Shown in pieces: positions 9,111 to 18,669 of a DNA stretch of 64,000 bases; within the stretch, counting starts at the first letter, position 1, and the number at the start of each line of letters is the position of its first letter. Below the pieces are notes generated by a model. It was not told the DNA's origin and did no database searches. It worked only from the letters and a program-made list of their open reading frames with translations. The position numbers and the translations under genes were made by a program. Origin of the DNA: Rufibacter ruber (GTDB lineage Bacteria; Bacteroidota; Bacteroidia; Cytophagales; Hymenobacteraceae); the NCBI RefSeq assembly GCF_001647275.1, contig NZ_LRMM01000008.1, positions 1 to 64,000 of the forward strand, read 5' to 3'.

Positions 9111-10612
9111 TTACTGTTTCTTTTTCTTGCCTTTGCCGCCTTTCTTGTTGGCAGAACCGTGGGTTTCAGCGGCTTCGCCGTCTTCAGCGTGTTTGGGTTG
9201 GCGGGTAAGGGCCTGCATCTCAGTGGCCACGCCTTGGTCGCCTTGCTGTTTCATGAAGGCTACCAGTTGGTTTCTGAGGTCTTGCTGCACGTTTTTGAGC
9301 GCTGGCTGACCCGCCAGATTGATAAGTTGGTAAGGGTCTTTCTGCACGTCATACAATTCTTCCGCCGGGCGGGAAACAAACTTCTGGGCACGCTGCGCAT
9401 CTTGCGCGTTCCCGGTCTGGGACCAGGATTCAATCAGTTTGCCTTTGGTGGCCAGGTTCTGGAATTTGGCCTGGTGGTTCAGGTTCTGCACGTACAGATA
9501 CTTGCCAGACCGCACCGACCGGATGGGGTAGGAATCACTGCCCTGAATAATGCCGCGGGTGGTATGCACGCCGTACACAACGTCACGGTGCTTCTCTGTT
9601 TTCCCCAACAGAACTTGCTTGAAGCTGGTGCCGTCAAACCCGGTCTGGCCGGCGGCGTCTTTGTTACCCGTGTTGATTTTAGTTGGGTCGCCCCCGGCGA
9701 TGTCCACCAAAGTAGGCACCACGTCTGCGTACTGCATCATGGCGTTGCTGCGCGAATTAGGTTTCACCTGGCCGGGCCACCGCACAATAAATGCTGCCTT
9801 GAGGCCGCTGTCATAGGTGGTCCATTTGGCAAACGGAAACCCCGAGCCGTGCTCACTGGCAAACATGACCACCGTGTTTTCTTTGAGGCCGGCTTTGTCA
9901 ATGATGTTCAGGCACACGCCCACCAGACTGTCCAGGTACGTGATTTCAGCGAAATATTTTGAGAGTTGGGCGCGGGTTTCTTTGGTATCTACCAGGTCTG
10001 CAGGCACCTTGATTTGGGCAGGCGGATAGGCGGCGGCGTTGCCCCGGTTCAAAGGCGCGTGCGGCTGGTTGCTGGCCACCACCAGGAAGAACGGTTTGGT
10101 TTTCTGGCTGGCCACGTAATCATCAGCTTTGCTTAGGTCAATGTCCTGGCCGGTGCCATCGTCATGGTCGCGGCGCCCAAATAGGTCCAGGGAAACGAAG
10201 ATTCAGGATTGTAATGCTTCTTGCCCAGGAAACCGGTGGCGTAGCCCAACGCCTGCAAATGATGCGCTACGCTTTTAGTGCCCGGGTACACCTGGCTGTG
10301 ATTGGGGAACGCGCCGTTGCGCACCGGAAACAAACCGGTGTACAGTTGCTGCCGGGCGGGCGCGCACATGGCCGTGGCAGTGTACATGTTGTCCAAGCAC
10401 AGGCCTTCCTTGGCTAAGCGGGCCAGGTTGGGGGTTTTCACCTGGGTATTCCCGTAGGGCTCAATGTCCCGGAAGGTGAGGTCATCTGCTAAAATGAGTA
10501 AGATGTTGGGTTGCTTCTTGTCAGATTTGGCCGGGGTTTGCGCACATGCGGCAAACGCCAGCCCCAGAAAGCTGACCAGTAAAAAGCCGTGTTTGAAAAA
10601 GTTTGCGTTCAT
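9111..10612 (-). pseudogene. S1 family sulfatase, split by a single-base deletion
   Basis: The N-terminal frame (10612 to a stop at 10133, 159 residues) has a probable lipoprotein signal (FAACAQ, Cys at 23), ADD at 43-44 and the formylglycine motif CAPAR with Cys83. It continues in another frame to 9111. Joining ...FPWTYLG with RDHDDGTGQDIDLSKADDYVASQ gives the normal sulfatase sequence, so one base is missing near 10169-10178, in the G/C-rich run of codons after TYLG. The C-terminal part carries ASNQPHAPLNRG and FASEHGSGFPFAKWTTYDSG, typical of the iduronate-2-sulfatase/heparan sulfatase-like S1 branch. The C-terminus is lysine-rich. The predicted site is periplasmic or lipid-anchored. This is the second of three tandem sulfatases and the second with a one-base break. 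Confidence 0.85.
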
Positions 10613-10735
10613 GTTGGTACGTGGGTGAAAGTGGGTGCGGCCAGCCGATGGGTCTTCTCCGGAGATTAGGTTTTAGACCCGCAACGGCAGCAGTAGTTTA
10701 ATGACTGCCCCTTCGTTTCCATTTATTATATTTTT

Positions 10736-10772
10736 GCGTTCGCCTGTTTTGGCCAAAACAGGCCGAAAACGC
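10736..10772. repeat. Dispersed palindrome, copy 5
   Basis: Arms GCGTT-CGCCTGTTTT and AAAACAGGCCGAAAACGC around the loop GGCC. It lies upstream of a sulfatase start. Confidence 0.85.
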
Positions 10773-10996
10773 AGATTGCTTATAAATCTCTGGCCAGCCG
10801 ATGAAGAAGCCGTGGTGTTCCTTTCCGGCCACGCCTTGCTCACTTCTTCTTCATGCCTGCGCTCTTCATGGCTTTTTCTGAAGTTACTCTCTATTAACTC
10901 CTCTTAGCTTTTTCTTTGCTCTTCCAGATTTACCAATCTTCGCTCTCTTTGCTCTTCCGGATTGCACCAAACTTGTTATGCTCTTCCGGATTTACC

Positions 10997-11136
10997 AATC
11001 CCGAACAGCCGTCAAATCCCGAACAGCCGTCAGCCGTCAACAGTCAGCAGTAGGTTAGAAATCCCTAACAGCGGTGAACAAGCAGAGCAGCAGACGTTAC
11101 CAATCAGGCACAGCAGACTTGGCAATCCCAAACAGC
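10997..11136. repeat. Short direct repeats AATCCCnAACAGC (four copies)
   Basis: Four copies of the 13-mer begin at 10997, 11015, 11060 and 11124. The variable base is G, G, T and A. The first two are only 18 bp apart and share flanking AGCCGTC. Spacing is irregular, so this is not a CRISPR or a clean tandem repeat. Function unknown. Confidence 0.6.
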
Positions 11137-11220
11137 GGGCCCGAACACCGGAAACGAAGCAGAAACAGGAACCTGATACCTGAGCACAAGACTCGTACAA
11201 TTTCCATCATTACTCTCATT

Positions 11221-11258
11221 CCCTTTCGCCTGTTTTAGCCAAAACAGGCCGGAAACGG
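11221..11258. repeat. Dispersed palindrome, copy 6
   Basis: Arms CCCTTTCGCCTGTTTT and AAAACAGGCCGGAAACGG around the loop AGCC. It ends two bases before the stop codon of the sulfatase at 11260. Confidence 0.85.
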
Positions 11259-11259
11259 C

Positions 11260-12891
11260 TTACTCTTTATAAGGGTCAACCTGGTTTCCTTTGGGCAGCA
11301 CATGGTGCGAATTGGCCCACGCATACCATTGGTCGTTCAGTTTCTTCACAAGGTCTGGGTGCTGGGGGGCCAGGTTGTGGCGCTCGGTACGGTCTTTGGC
11401 CAGGTCATAGAGTTCCCACGTCTGGTCTTTCAGTTTTTTTACGGCTTTCCAGTTGCCCCAGCGTATGGCGCAGTTGTCCTGGTGTTCCCAGTACATGAAT
11501 TCATGCTTTTTCTTTTCAGGCGCGCCTTTGAACGCAGCGGCCAAACTAATGCCCTCTGCAGGAATGATTTTCTGCCCGTTGTGGAACGTGCTGGGGTATT
11601 TAGTCTGCGCCAGTTCTACCAGCGTGGGCATGATGTCCTGGATGTGGTAGGGCGTGTGGTTCCATTTGCCGGCCTGGGTTTTGATGCCCTTGGGCCAGTG
11701 CGCGATAAACGGCGTAGCGATGCCGCCTTCATAGGTTTCCACCTTAAACCGTTTGAAAGGCGTGTTGCTGGCGTTGGCCCAGCCTTGCCCGTATGAGACC
11801 GCCCAGAACTTGAGCGGGTCGTTTACTTCGGCCTGCGGTTTGCCGCCCAATTCTTTGTAGGGTTCGGCGCAGGCGCCGTTGTCACTCAGGAACAGGATGA
11901 GCGTGTTGTCCAGCTTGTCGGTTTCTTCGAGGTAGTTCACCAGTTTGCCGATGTTCTGGTCCATGTTAGACATCTGCCCCGCGTAGACAGCCATTCTGAA
12001 ATCAACGTCCTCCTTTTCTTTCTGGGTCAGCTCTTCCCAGGGGCGCATCTCGCGCTGGGCCATGCCCCAGTCGGGTTTAATGAAGCCCAGTTCCAGCTGC
12101 TTTTTGAGGCGCTCTTGCCGCACTACGTCCCAGCCTTTCAGGTACTTACCCACAAACGGCTCATAGTCTTCTTTCTTTGCCTGCAGCGGCCAGTGCGGCG
12201 CGGTGTGGGCCACGTACAGGAAGAACGGCTTGTTGTCTTTCTGTTGTTTCAGGAAGTTGATGGCGTTGTCTGTGAACGCGTCTGTGTCATAAAAATCTGG
12301 GGCGAAGTCATATTGGGTGGGCCCGTCATTCAGGGTCACGCCGCGCGGCGGAAAGGGTTGCAAGTGGCTGGCCCCACCCGATAAAATACCGTAGAACTGC
12401 TCAAACCCTCGGCCCACAGGCCATTTTTCCTTGCCATGCATGCCCACGTGCCATTTGCCCACCATGTAGGTGTGGTAGCCGGCGGCCTTCAGGACTTCGG
12501 CCAGCGTGACGCTGTTGCGGTTGAGATAACCCCGGTAGCCGTGCACGCCCCAGTCGTTCACTTTCGGTTTTTCAGGGTCTTCGGCCATGTGGCCGATGCC
12601 CGCCTGGTGCGGCGCCACCCCGGTGAGCAGCGCCGCCCGTGACGGACAGCAGCGGCCCACGTTGTAAAACTGCGAGAACCGTAGCCCTTTCTGCGCCAAT
12701 TGATCAAGGTTGGGCGTGGGAATTTCGCCGCCGTAACTGCCAATATCTGAGAAGCCCATGTCATCTGCCATGATAAGCACAATGTTGGGCCGTTCCTGGG
12801 CATGGCTTCCCTTAGGAAAAACCAGTAGACAAGCCACTAACCAGAGAAAAAGCGGAAAACGGGGCGAGGGAAACCGAGCAGAAAACACCAT
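11260..12891 (-). CDS. S1 family sulfatase, intact
   Basis: 543 residues from the ATG at 12891. A longer frame reaches 13014 but would translate through palindrome copy 7 and would bury the signal peptide, so the downstream start was chosen. The signal peptide ends GSHAQ. It is followed by PNIVLIMADDMGFSDIGSYGG (metal-binding Asp at 43-44) and the formylglycine motif CCPSR with Cys81. HWPLQ, LFLSDNGAC and WKAVKK are further S1 sulfatase landmarks. It closely resembles the frameshifted sulfatase at 7290-9006, so the two may be paralogues acting on different sulfate positions of one glycan. It is the only one of the three sulfatases here with an unbroken frame. A formylglycine-generating or anaerobic maturase must be encoded elsewhere. 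Confidence 0.92.
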   Translation of the reverse strand: MVFSARFPSPRFPLFLWLVACLLVFPKGSHAQERPNIVLIMADDMGFSDIGSYGGEIPTPNLDQLAQKGLRFSQFYNVGRCCPSRAALLTGVAPHQAGIGHMAEDPEKPKVNDWGVHGYRGYLNRNSVTLAEVLKAAGYHTYMVGKWHVGMHGKEKWPVGRGFEQFYGILSGGASHLQPFPPRGVTLNDGPTQYDFAPDFYDTDAFTDNAINFLKQQKDNKPFFLYVAHTAPHWPLQAKKEDYEPFVGKYLKGWDVVRQERLKKQLELGFIKPDWGMAQREMRPWEELTQKEKEDVDFRMAVYAGQMSNMDQNIGKLVNYLEETDKLDNTLILFLSDNGACAEPYKELGGKPQAEVNDPLKFWAVSYGQGWANASNTPFKRFKVETYEGGIATPFIAHWPKGIKTQAGKWNHTPYHIQDIMPTLVELAQTKYPSTFHNGQKIIPAEGISLAAAFKGAPEKKKHEFMYWEHQDNCAIRWGNWKAVKKLKDQTWELYDLAKDRTERHNLAPQHPDLVKKLNDQWYAWANSHHVLPKGNQVDPYKE

Positions 12892-12925
12892 ATGCGTACT
12901 TGGTTCAGTGAGGGAGAATAACTTT

Positions 12926-12965
12926 GCGTTTTTGGGCTGTTTTCCAGAAAACAGCCCGAAAACAG
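12926..12965. repeat. Dispersed palindrome, copy 7
   Basis: Arms GCGTTTTTGGGCTGTTTT and AAAACAGCCCGAAAACag around the loop CCAG, lying between the sulfatase start (12891) and the PorP/SprF stop (13045). Confidence 0.87.
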
Positions 12966-13044
12966 GGGTAAAAAACCGGCCCCACCCAAAGAAATAGATG
13001 AGGCCGGCACACACACTACAAACAATCTACACTACTCTCTTTGC

Positions 13045-14031
13045 CTACCAAATGGAGAGGGCTTTGCCTGCGCCGGTCAGTACCGGAGCCAGGTTGTAAG
13101 ACACTACAATTTCATTGGCGGTATTGAACACGGTTTCGGCTTTGCCGGTGGCCTCTTCCCGCAGGTAGCCAATGTTGAGCTGACCAAACCGTATGCCCCC
13201 GCTGAACGTGTAAGCCAGGTCTTGGCGGTAACCGGCGCCCAACCAGAAGAAATTGTTGTACACGCCCTTGAGTTGGGCTTCATACAGGCCTTCTTCATTG
13301 GCGTCATACCGGTACATACCGTTCAGCACCGCTCCCAATTGGTCTGTGAAGCTGTGCCGCACCCCAAACTGGGCCACGTGCTGCATAGGGAATCTGTCTT
13401 TCAGGAAATCATTGTCTGAGAAAGAGCCCGTCACCAGGTCTTGCACCGCGTATCCCACGTAGTAATTTGCAGCGGTGAGGGCCACCCCAAGGTTGACACC
13501 GTAGCGGTGAATGCGCTCATTCCCATAGAGGAATTTGTCAAAACTGGCATCGCCTTGATCATTCAGGATTACCCCCTCGCTGGCCATTCTGGAGTTGCCG
13601 TAGGAAAAGCCAATTCCCCCCTGGAGGTTAACATTTTGAGAAATTCTGATTCCGGAGGTATAGTTTAAGGTAAACTGATTTTCCCTGAGCGGCCCGAACC
13701 TGTCATGGAGCACTGAAACTCCAAACCCATGCTGTACCCCGGTGGCTTCTGCCGGTGCAGCGGCGTCTTCCGGTTCGCTGGAAGAAAGCAGCGTGTGGTT
13801 TCTGATATCTGCCATGTTCACCTCACCAGAAATAAAAAAGGTGCGCGGGGCATTGTCAAAACCGTTCCAGCGGTCACGGTAAAAAGATTTGATTATTGAG
13901 CCTTGCTGTCCTGTGAGCGCGGGATTGTATGTCTGGGAAAAATGGGAGAAGTTGCCAATGAATTTTCTGCTCTGGGCTTGTACGGTTAAACCAGTGACGG
14001 CCAAGCCTATTATGATAAGGAACTTTTTCAT
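13045..14031 (-). CDS. PorP/SprF family type IX secretion-associated outer-membrane protein
   Basis: 328 residues with a signal peptide (MKKFLIIIGLAVTGLTVQAQ). The body has the PorP/SprF pattern: FSHFSQTYNPALTG near the start, then alternating beta strands of an outer-membrane barrel (GFGVSVLHDRFGP, GIGFSYGN, YYVGYAVQDL, GIRFGQLNIGYL). SprF-like proteins work with T9SS and are usually encoded directly after a large surface protein that they help deliver or anchor. That arrangement is seen here: the gene begins 4 bp after the stop of the CHU_C-tailed protein at 14036-16759, so the two are almost certainly co-transcribed. It lies inside the PUL between SusD and the sulfatases. Confidence 0.9.
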   Translation of the reverse strand: MKKFLIIIGLAVTGLTVQAQSRKFIGNFSHFSQTYNPALTGQQGSIIKSFYRDRWNGFDNAPRTFFISGEVNMADIRNHTLLSSSEPEDAAAPAEATGVQHGFGVSVLHDRFGPLRENQFTLNYTSGIRISQNVNLQGGIGFSYGNSRMASEGVILNDQGDASFDKFLYGNERIHRYGVNLGVALTAANYYVGYAVQDLVTGSFSDNDFLKDRFPMQHVAQFGVRHSFTDQLGAVLNGMYRYDANEEGLYEAQLKGVYNNFFWLGAGYRQDLAYTFSGGIRFGQLNIGYLREEATGKAETVFNTANEIVVSYNLAPVLTGAGKALSIW

Positions 14032-14035
14032 GTTA

Positions 14036-16759
14036 CTAATCTTTGATGACGGTTACCACTCCCTTTTTAACTGAACTGATACTTGCTACTCTAATGACAT
14101 AGAAATACGGACCTGCTATCACCTTGCCATTCAGGTTTCTGCCGTCCCACCCTTTAGCAGGATCAGTAGTATGGAACAAGCGCACCCCTTCCCGGTCAAA
14201 AACCTCTACTACCACCTCTTTGTAATAGCTTAGATCTGGTATGATCCAGGTGTCATTCTTCCCGTCACCATTAGGAGTGAAAAGGTTTGCCACGCTAAAA
14301 TCAGCGCTAACGATTACTTCAACCGAGGAGAAAAGATTACTTGTGTTGGTTCCACCATAATTAGGGGTGACGGTACCTTTGAGTGTGTATTTACCTGAAT
14401 GGTAGCCATTATAGGTGCCTACTGCCCAGGTAACAGGGGTCATCTCTACCTCGCCGGTAGAATATTCAACTTCAACCTGGGCAGGCAGAGGTAAAATAGT
14501 GAAGATTGTTCGTACAGGAACACTGATTGGGCTTACATTGGCCACAGCTTTCACATTGGGTATTACCTTTGTTACCGTTGCTGTTACGTTGGCGCCTTTG
14601 TTCCCTGCCAAGTCTGTCTGTGAGAAGGTAACGGTCAGTATGCCATCTTTTAGTCCCTTCAAATCAATGCCAGTAATATCAAACTGAGAAGTTGCGGCAG
14701 TTCCACTTCCTTTTACTTCTGTACCGCCGCCAGAACTGGTTATGGCATAGTTATACGTAGCGCCATGCTCAGCACCTGTCACCCGCAAAGTGGCAGATAA
14801 AGAAGTTATGCCATCAATCCTAGAACCCATGAATGCCACAGCATACCCTCCCGGGCTAACTATATCATAGATTTTAGAAAGTACAGTTGAGCCTGTATTC
14901 GCATTATTTGCCAGGTCTTGAGCGACATTAGCGGCCACAGAGACTTTTATCTCCCCTGCAGCTATGGGTGTTACCAAAATACTGTATACTTTATCACTCA
15001 CTTTTGTAAACGCTGAAGCCGTTGCATTGGTCAGGGTAATATCAGACTGCTCAAAAGCGGTGACAGGTTCATTAAAGGTAAACGTAACAGTAAAGGGGCC
15101 TTTTACATATTCGTTTCCCGGGGAAGTCAAAGCTACCGTTGGTGCTATATTATCAAATAAGATTTTAAAAGTATCTGACGCATTATTGCCATTGTTTGTA
15201 AGAGGATTCTGGGCAGCATCTGCCGGAATGCCCACCGTTACTTCGGCATTGTTTTGGGGTGTGATAAGTACAGTGTACGTGGTACCGTTAACTACCGTAA
15301 AATTTGACGCTACACCATTGGTAATCACCAAATCTGTTTGTGCAAAACCAGCTACCTCTTCACTAAAAGTAAAGGTCAAGGTAAATGGGGCATTGGTACT
15401 AATGGTGGCTGACGAAGTAATAGCTACAGTTGGCCCGGCTTTGATGGTAATTAGCAATGCACTGCTCAGCGGGCCTTCATTCCCGGCTAAGTCAATGACC
15501 TTGGCCTTTATTTCATAGGTTCCATTTGCCAGTTCTACTGAAGACTTTATCACCCACTCCCCGTTTGCGTTAGCCGTTCCAGAGCCTATTTCAACTGTAC
15601 CTGCATACACTTTCACCGTTGAACCTGCCTCTGCAGTACCTGCAAATGTTGGCTTGATAAAATTTGTTTCATTGTCTGTGTCACTGGGGCCGCTGTCATC
15701 AGAGGCTAAAAGATCTGGTATTGAAGGAACCGCTGGCGCCGTCACATCAAAGATGATATCATCTTTGATCTCCTGTACAGATTCCACTCCGTTGGCATCC
15801 TTTAATTTCATGAACACTGTTTTAGTGCCTTCGCCCGCAGGTATACTCCATAGTTTAGATGTGCCCATGGGTTCATAGTCACTCCAGGTATTACCATCAT
15901 TTGAAAACTTCATCTGGGCAGCATTCTTAGATGTGATGGCCAAGGTGACTGCCGTGTTGTTAGTGGCTACTGCCCCACTGTTAATACTTACTGAACCTGT
16001 AGGCACTGCCAGCGGCATTTTGGTCAACAGAAAGTTGTCAAAGTCTAACGTGGCAGCCCCAGCGGTAATTGTAAATTTTAAGGAGGTGATATCCTGGGAA
16101 GGCACCCTGGCCGGAAGCCCTGTTAAATCAGCAATTCTGGTAGTTCCTACCCAAGTGTCGCTGGCATCATTTGCTAACGTATATACTTTATGGTCAGGCC
16201 CAATGTAGCTAACTTCGGCACCACTCCTATTGTCAAGCCATGTGATGCGTTGGGTACCGTGGAATAATTTATCTGGGGTTTGAATGGTGGTGATTCCTAC
16301 TGGCACTAGGGTGAAATATCCATCTGTAGCAGACAGATACAACATTATTTTAGAATGCACCGCAGAATTTCCTGGGCTTCCGAGGCCAGTTGCCAAGTTG
16401 GTGGCAAAATTGAAAGAGGCCGCGTTTGCTTCATCAGCAGTATTATTTGATACCGTTAGGTCTACCTCAAATTTCACAAACTTGGGGGCTTCAGAGATAT
16501 TGGTCCTAGTAAAGGCCATGTTACCAGCAATTGATTTGGCAAAACGGAGTTTGCCGTCTGTGACACTGATCACATTGGTGGTATTTGCACTTATAAGACC
16601 TGAAAACTGGGCTGCGTTAGGATTGTTCGGGTCAGCTGCCAAATAGTCTGCCGGTGATGTTTTTGAAGGGTCATTAAAGTCCTGTGAAAACAGAACTTGC
16701 GCAGTAGCGCCGTATGCACTCAGGAGCATAAGGCTACAGAGCAGTAAAAGTCTTTTCAT
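14036..16759 (-). CDS. Large surface protein with Ig-like repeats and type B T9SS (CHU_C/gliding) C-terminus
   Basis: 907 residues. The signal peptide ends YGATAQV. The first about 240 residues form a concanavalin-like beta-sandwich. A region with TNFIKPTFAGTAEAGSTVKVYAG and SSVELANGTYEIKAKVIDLAGNEGPLSS is a bacterial Ig-like (BIG/Bap) domain. Two related repeats follow (TLTFTFSEEVAGFAQTDLVIT and TVTFTFNEPVTAFEQSDITLT), each ending in VTVGIPADAAQNPLTN- or VSVAANVAQDLANN-like sequence. The last about 85 residues (NLFTPNGDGKNDTWIIPDL, then EVFDREGVRLF, then GPYFYVIRV) are the gliding-motility-associated CHU_C domain, a type B T9SS signal. It is thus secreted and cell-surface attached. The downstream PorP/SprF gene is its probable partner. 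Its role in the PUL may be adhesion to the polysaccharide. No catalytic motif was seen. Confidence 0.88.
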   Translation of the reverse strand: MKRLLLLCSLMLLSAYGATAQVLFSQDFNDPSKTSPADYLAADPNNPNAAQFSGLISANTTNVISVTDGKLRFAKSIAGNMAFTRTNISEAPKFVKFEVDLTVSNNTADEANAASFNFATNLATGLGSPGNSAVHSKIMLYLSATDGYFTLVPVGITTIQTPDKLFHGTQRITWLDNRSGAEVSYIGPDHKVYTLANDASDTWVGTTRIADLTGLPARVPSQDITSLKFTITAGAATLDFDNFLLTKMPLAVPTGSVSINSGAVATNNTAVTLAITSKNAAQMKFSNDGNTWSDYEPMGTSKLWSIPAGEGTKTVFMKLKDANGVESVQEIKDDIIFDVTAPAVPSIPDLLASDDSGPSDTDNETNFIKPTFAGTAEAGSTVKVYAGTVEIGSGTANANGEWVIKSSVELANGTYEIKAKVIDLAGNEGPLSSALLITIKAGPTVAITSSATISTNAPFTLTFTFSEEVAGFAQTDLVITNGVASNFTVVNGTTYTVLITPQNNAEVTVGIPADAAQNPLTNNGNNASDTFKILFDNIAPTVALTSPGNEYVKGPFTVTFTFNEPVTAFEQSDITLTNATASAFTKVSDKVYSILVTPIAAGEIKVSVAANVAQDLANNANTGSTVLSKIYDIVSPGGYAVAFMGSRIDGITSLSATLRVTGAEHGATYNYAITSSGGGTEVKGSGTAATSQFDITGIDLKGLKDGILTVTFSQTDLAGNKGANVTATVTKVIPNVKAVANVSPISVPVRTIFTILPLPAQVEVEYSTGEVEMTPVTWAVGTYNGYHSGKYTLKGTVTPNYGGTNTSNLFSSVEVIVSADFSVANLFTPNGDGKNDTWIIPDLSYYKEVVVEVFDREGVRLFHTTDPAKGWDGRNLNGKVIAGPYFYVIRVASISSVKKGVVTVIKD

Positions 16760-16865
16760 AATAACATGTTTTGTATTTTATAAAGCAGGCAACGTTTAGA
16801 TGCATTGACAGATACTTCTGTTGCACCTCTATGCGTCTCAAGTGTTTTAGAGCCACAGGCTGTAC

Positions 16866-16905
16866 CTGTTTCTGGCCTGTTTTTCAGAAAGCAGGTCAGA
16901 AACAG
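16866..16905. repeat. Dispersed palindrome, copy 8
   Basis: Arms CTGTTTCTGGCCTGTTTT and AAAgCAGGtCAGAAACAG around TCAG, with two mismatches. It lies between the SusD stop (16928) and the CHU_C protein start (16759). Confidence 0.82.
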
Positions 16906-16927
16906 AAAATACAGTTAGTTGTGCAGC

Positions 16928-18649
16928 TTACCAGCCAATATTCTGGTTCCTCAACCCAATGCTAGGGTTCTGCAGCAACTCGCTGGTAGGCACCGGGAAC
17001 AATAAGAATTTAGGCACGCTCACATTCAATGCCGGGGCATACACGGCGTTTGAGTTACTCCATCTGGGCGGAGCAACATTGGGTCTCCAGACAGGCAATG
17101 TTTTGGGATATTTTGTCTGAGGCAGTTCCTCTTTGAACTGGTACTCATACATTGTCTTACTTGGGTCAGTTGGATGCTGCATGCGTACCAGGTCAAACCA
17201 ACGTTGCCCCTCCCCTACTAACTCCAACCCTCTCTCATGAAAGATCTTCAACCTAAACTGTGCCTTGGTTAGATTCCCAGAATTATTATCTGGCAGCAAC
17301 ACCGGAACAGCCCTAGGGGTCCCATTTGCCCTTTGCGCTCTTTTTCTTACCTCATTAAAGGCCGTAATTGCTACTGGTGTAGGTCCTCTTAGCTCATTTT
17401 CCGCTTCAGCTTTAATAAGGTACATCTCCGCAAAGCGGATAATGAAGAGGTCATTCCCATGGTTTCGCTCATCTTTTCCGCCGGGGTCTTTGTATTTCCC
17501 AACCAATGGGAATGCTACTCTGGCAGTATTGGACCTAAGCGTAGTATCTGGGTACATGACTACTGTATTGCCAGCGGCATTCTTACCTCTGAGGTAAAAC
17601 GACACCTCATTCCTAAAATCTAAAATAGCTGTGTTTCCCGTGCCCAAAGCATAATCCCCGGTACGGTAGAAATCAGCAAACCAATGCATAGGTTTAATAT
17701 TAGCAGCGCCACTGGTGTTTGGCCTTCCGGTCACGCCAACGGTAGCGGGGGCCATAAACCGTAAGGCAAACTCAGAGCCTGCTGCTGGTTGCGCTCTATT
17801 TTGGTTATCAGTTTGGAAACGCACGCCGAAGATTACCTCGTTATAAGCATTTGTCTCTTTTGTGATATCAAACAGGTCTGCAAAATTCAGCAATTCATAC
17901 TGCCCACTTGTGATTACTGAATCAGCATACGTAATAGCATTGCTGTAGTGCAAAGTAGGGTCTTGTCCTTTCAAAGACAATTGATTGCCGTAGGTTAGAG
18001 ATGCCTGTGCCATAAATGCTTGGGCAGCTCCTTTAGAGGCACGGCCTAACTCAGCAGCAGCAATACTTTTAGCCAGGGGTAACCGGATAGACGCCTTAGT
18101 TAGGTCTTCAAAGATTTGAGTATACACTTGGTCTACAGAGCTTCTTGGCAAATAGAAATTACTGTTAATGTCTACTGCCTCTAACCGCAGAGGCACCCCA
18201 CCATACATTCTTACCAGGTAGTAGTAGCAAAATGCCCTGATGAAATATGCCTCGCCGTATATCCTTTTCTCAAATTCTGCACTAAACTGCCTGTCATCCA
18301 TGAGCTTGATCACGTCATTTGCATGACCAATGGTCAAGTATAGCTGGTTCCAGAAAGAAGCGGTATTCACCCCACTCAATGTGCGTTGCCCCCAAGGCCC
18401 ATACTCTGAACCTGAATCTGAATACAAATCATCTGCCATGAGCATGAGCATGAGCATACCTTGAAACTTAAAGGCTGCCGCATCATTGAAGCGGGCATAC
18501 ATACCGTTCACCACCGCCGTAGCATCAGTTTCAGTCCTGATGGCTTCAGGAGTGGGAGTAGAATAAAGCTCTTCCTCCAGGCTGCAAGACGGTGCCCCCC
18601 ACAAGAGAGGAACCATAAGCATGAGTATAAAATATCTATAAATTCTCAT
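16928..18649 (-). CDS. SusD/RagB family glycan-binding outer-membrane lipoprotein
   Basis: 573 residues. The N-terminus is a lipoprotein signal with the cysteine at about 22 (GAPSCS). The sequence shows the SusD pattern: NGMYARF after the anchor, ADDLYSDSGSEYGPW, TIGHANDVIKLMDD, EAYFIRAFCYYYLVRMYGGVPL (the TPR-rich helix block), RFAEMYLIKAEAENE, AFNEVRKRAQR and FHERGLELVGEGQRWFDLVR near the C-terminus. SusD proteins sit on the SusC barrel as a hinged lid and bind the oligosaccharide. This gene follows the SusC gene by 20 bp on the same strand, so the two form a transporter pair. The substrate cannot be told from SusD sequence. Confidence 0.95.
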   Translation of the reverse strand: MRIYRYFILMLMVPLLWGAPSCSLEEELYSTPTPEAIRTETDATAVVNGMYARFNDAAAFKFQGMLMLMLMADDLYSDSGSEYGPWGQRTLSGVNTASFWNQLYLTIGHANDVIKLMDDRQFSAEFEKRIYGEAYFIRAFCYYYLVRMYGGVPLRLEAVDINSNFYLPRSSVDQVYTQIFEDLTKASIRLPLAKSIAAAELGRASKGAAQAFMAQASLTYGNQLSLKGQDPTLHYSNAITYADSVITSGQYELLNFADLFDITKETNAYNEVIFGVRFQTDNQNRAQPAAGSEFALRFMAPATVGVTGRPNTSGAANIKPMHWFADFYRTGDYALGTGNTAILDFRNEVSFYLRGKNAAGNTVVMYPDTTLRSNTARVAFPLVGKYKDPGGKDERNHGNDLFIIRFAEMYLIKAEAENELRGPTPVAITAFNEVRKRAQRANGTPRAVPVLLPDNNSGNLTKAQFRLKIFHERGLELVGEGQRWFDLVRMQHPTDPSKTMYEYQFKEELPQTKYPKTLPVWRPNVAPPRWSNSNAVYAPALNVSVPKFLLFPVPTSELLQNPSIGLRNQNIGW

Positions 18650-18669
18650 TTGTGTAAATATTAAAGACT

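Larger units (their letters stand above)
10613..11259. other. Gene-free gap with short interspersed repeats
   Basis: About 650 bp with no credible gene. It holds palindrome copies 5 and 6 at its ends and, between them, two short repeat motifs. GCTCTTCCrGATT recurs at 10918, 10951 and 10980. AATCCCnAACAGC recurs at 10997, 11015, 11060 and 11124. The stretch around 10997-11040 also repeats CAGCCGTC. Confidence 0.6.

Noticed and set aside
9081-9962. Open frame of 293 codons on the plus strand over the second sulfatase
   Set aside because: It is the antisense shadow of the sulfatase C-terminal part, with no recognisable motif.
12892-13014. Longer start of the intact sulfatase at 13014
   Set aside because: It would translate through palindrome copy 7 and place the signal peptide internally.
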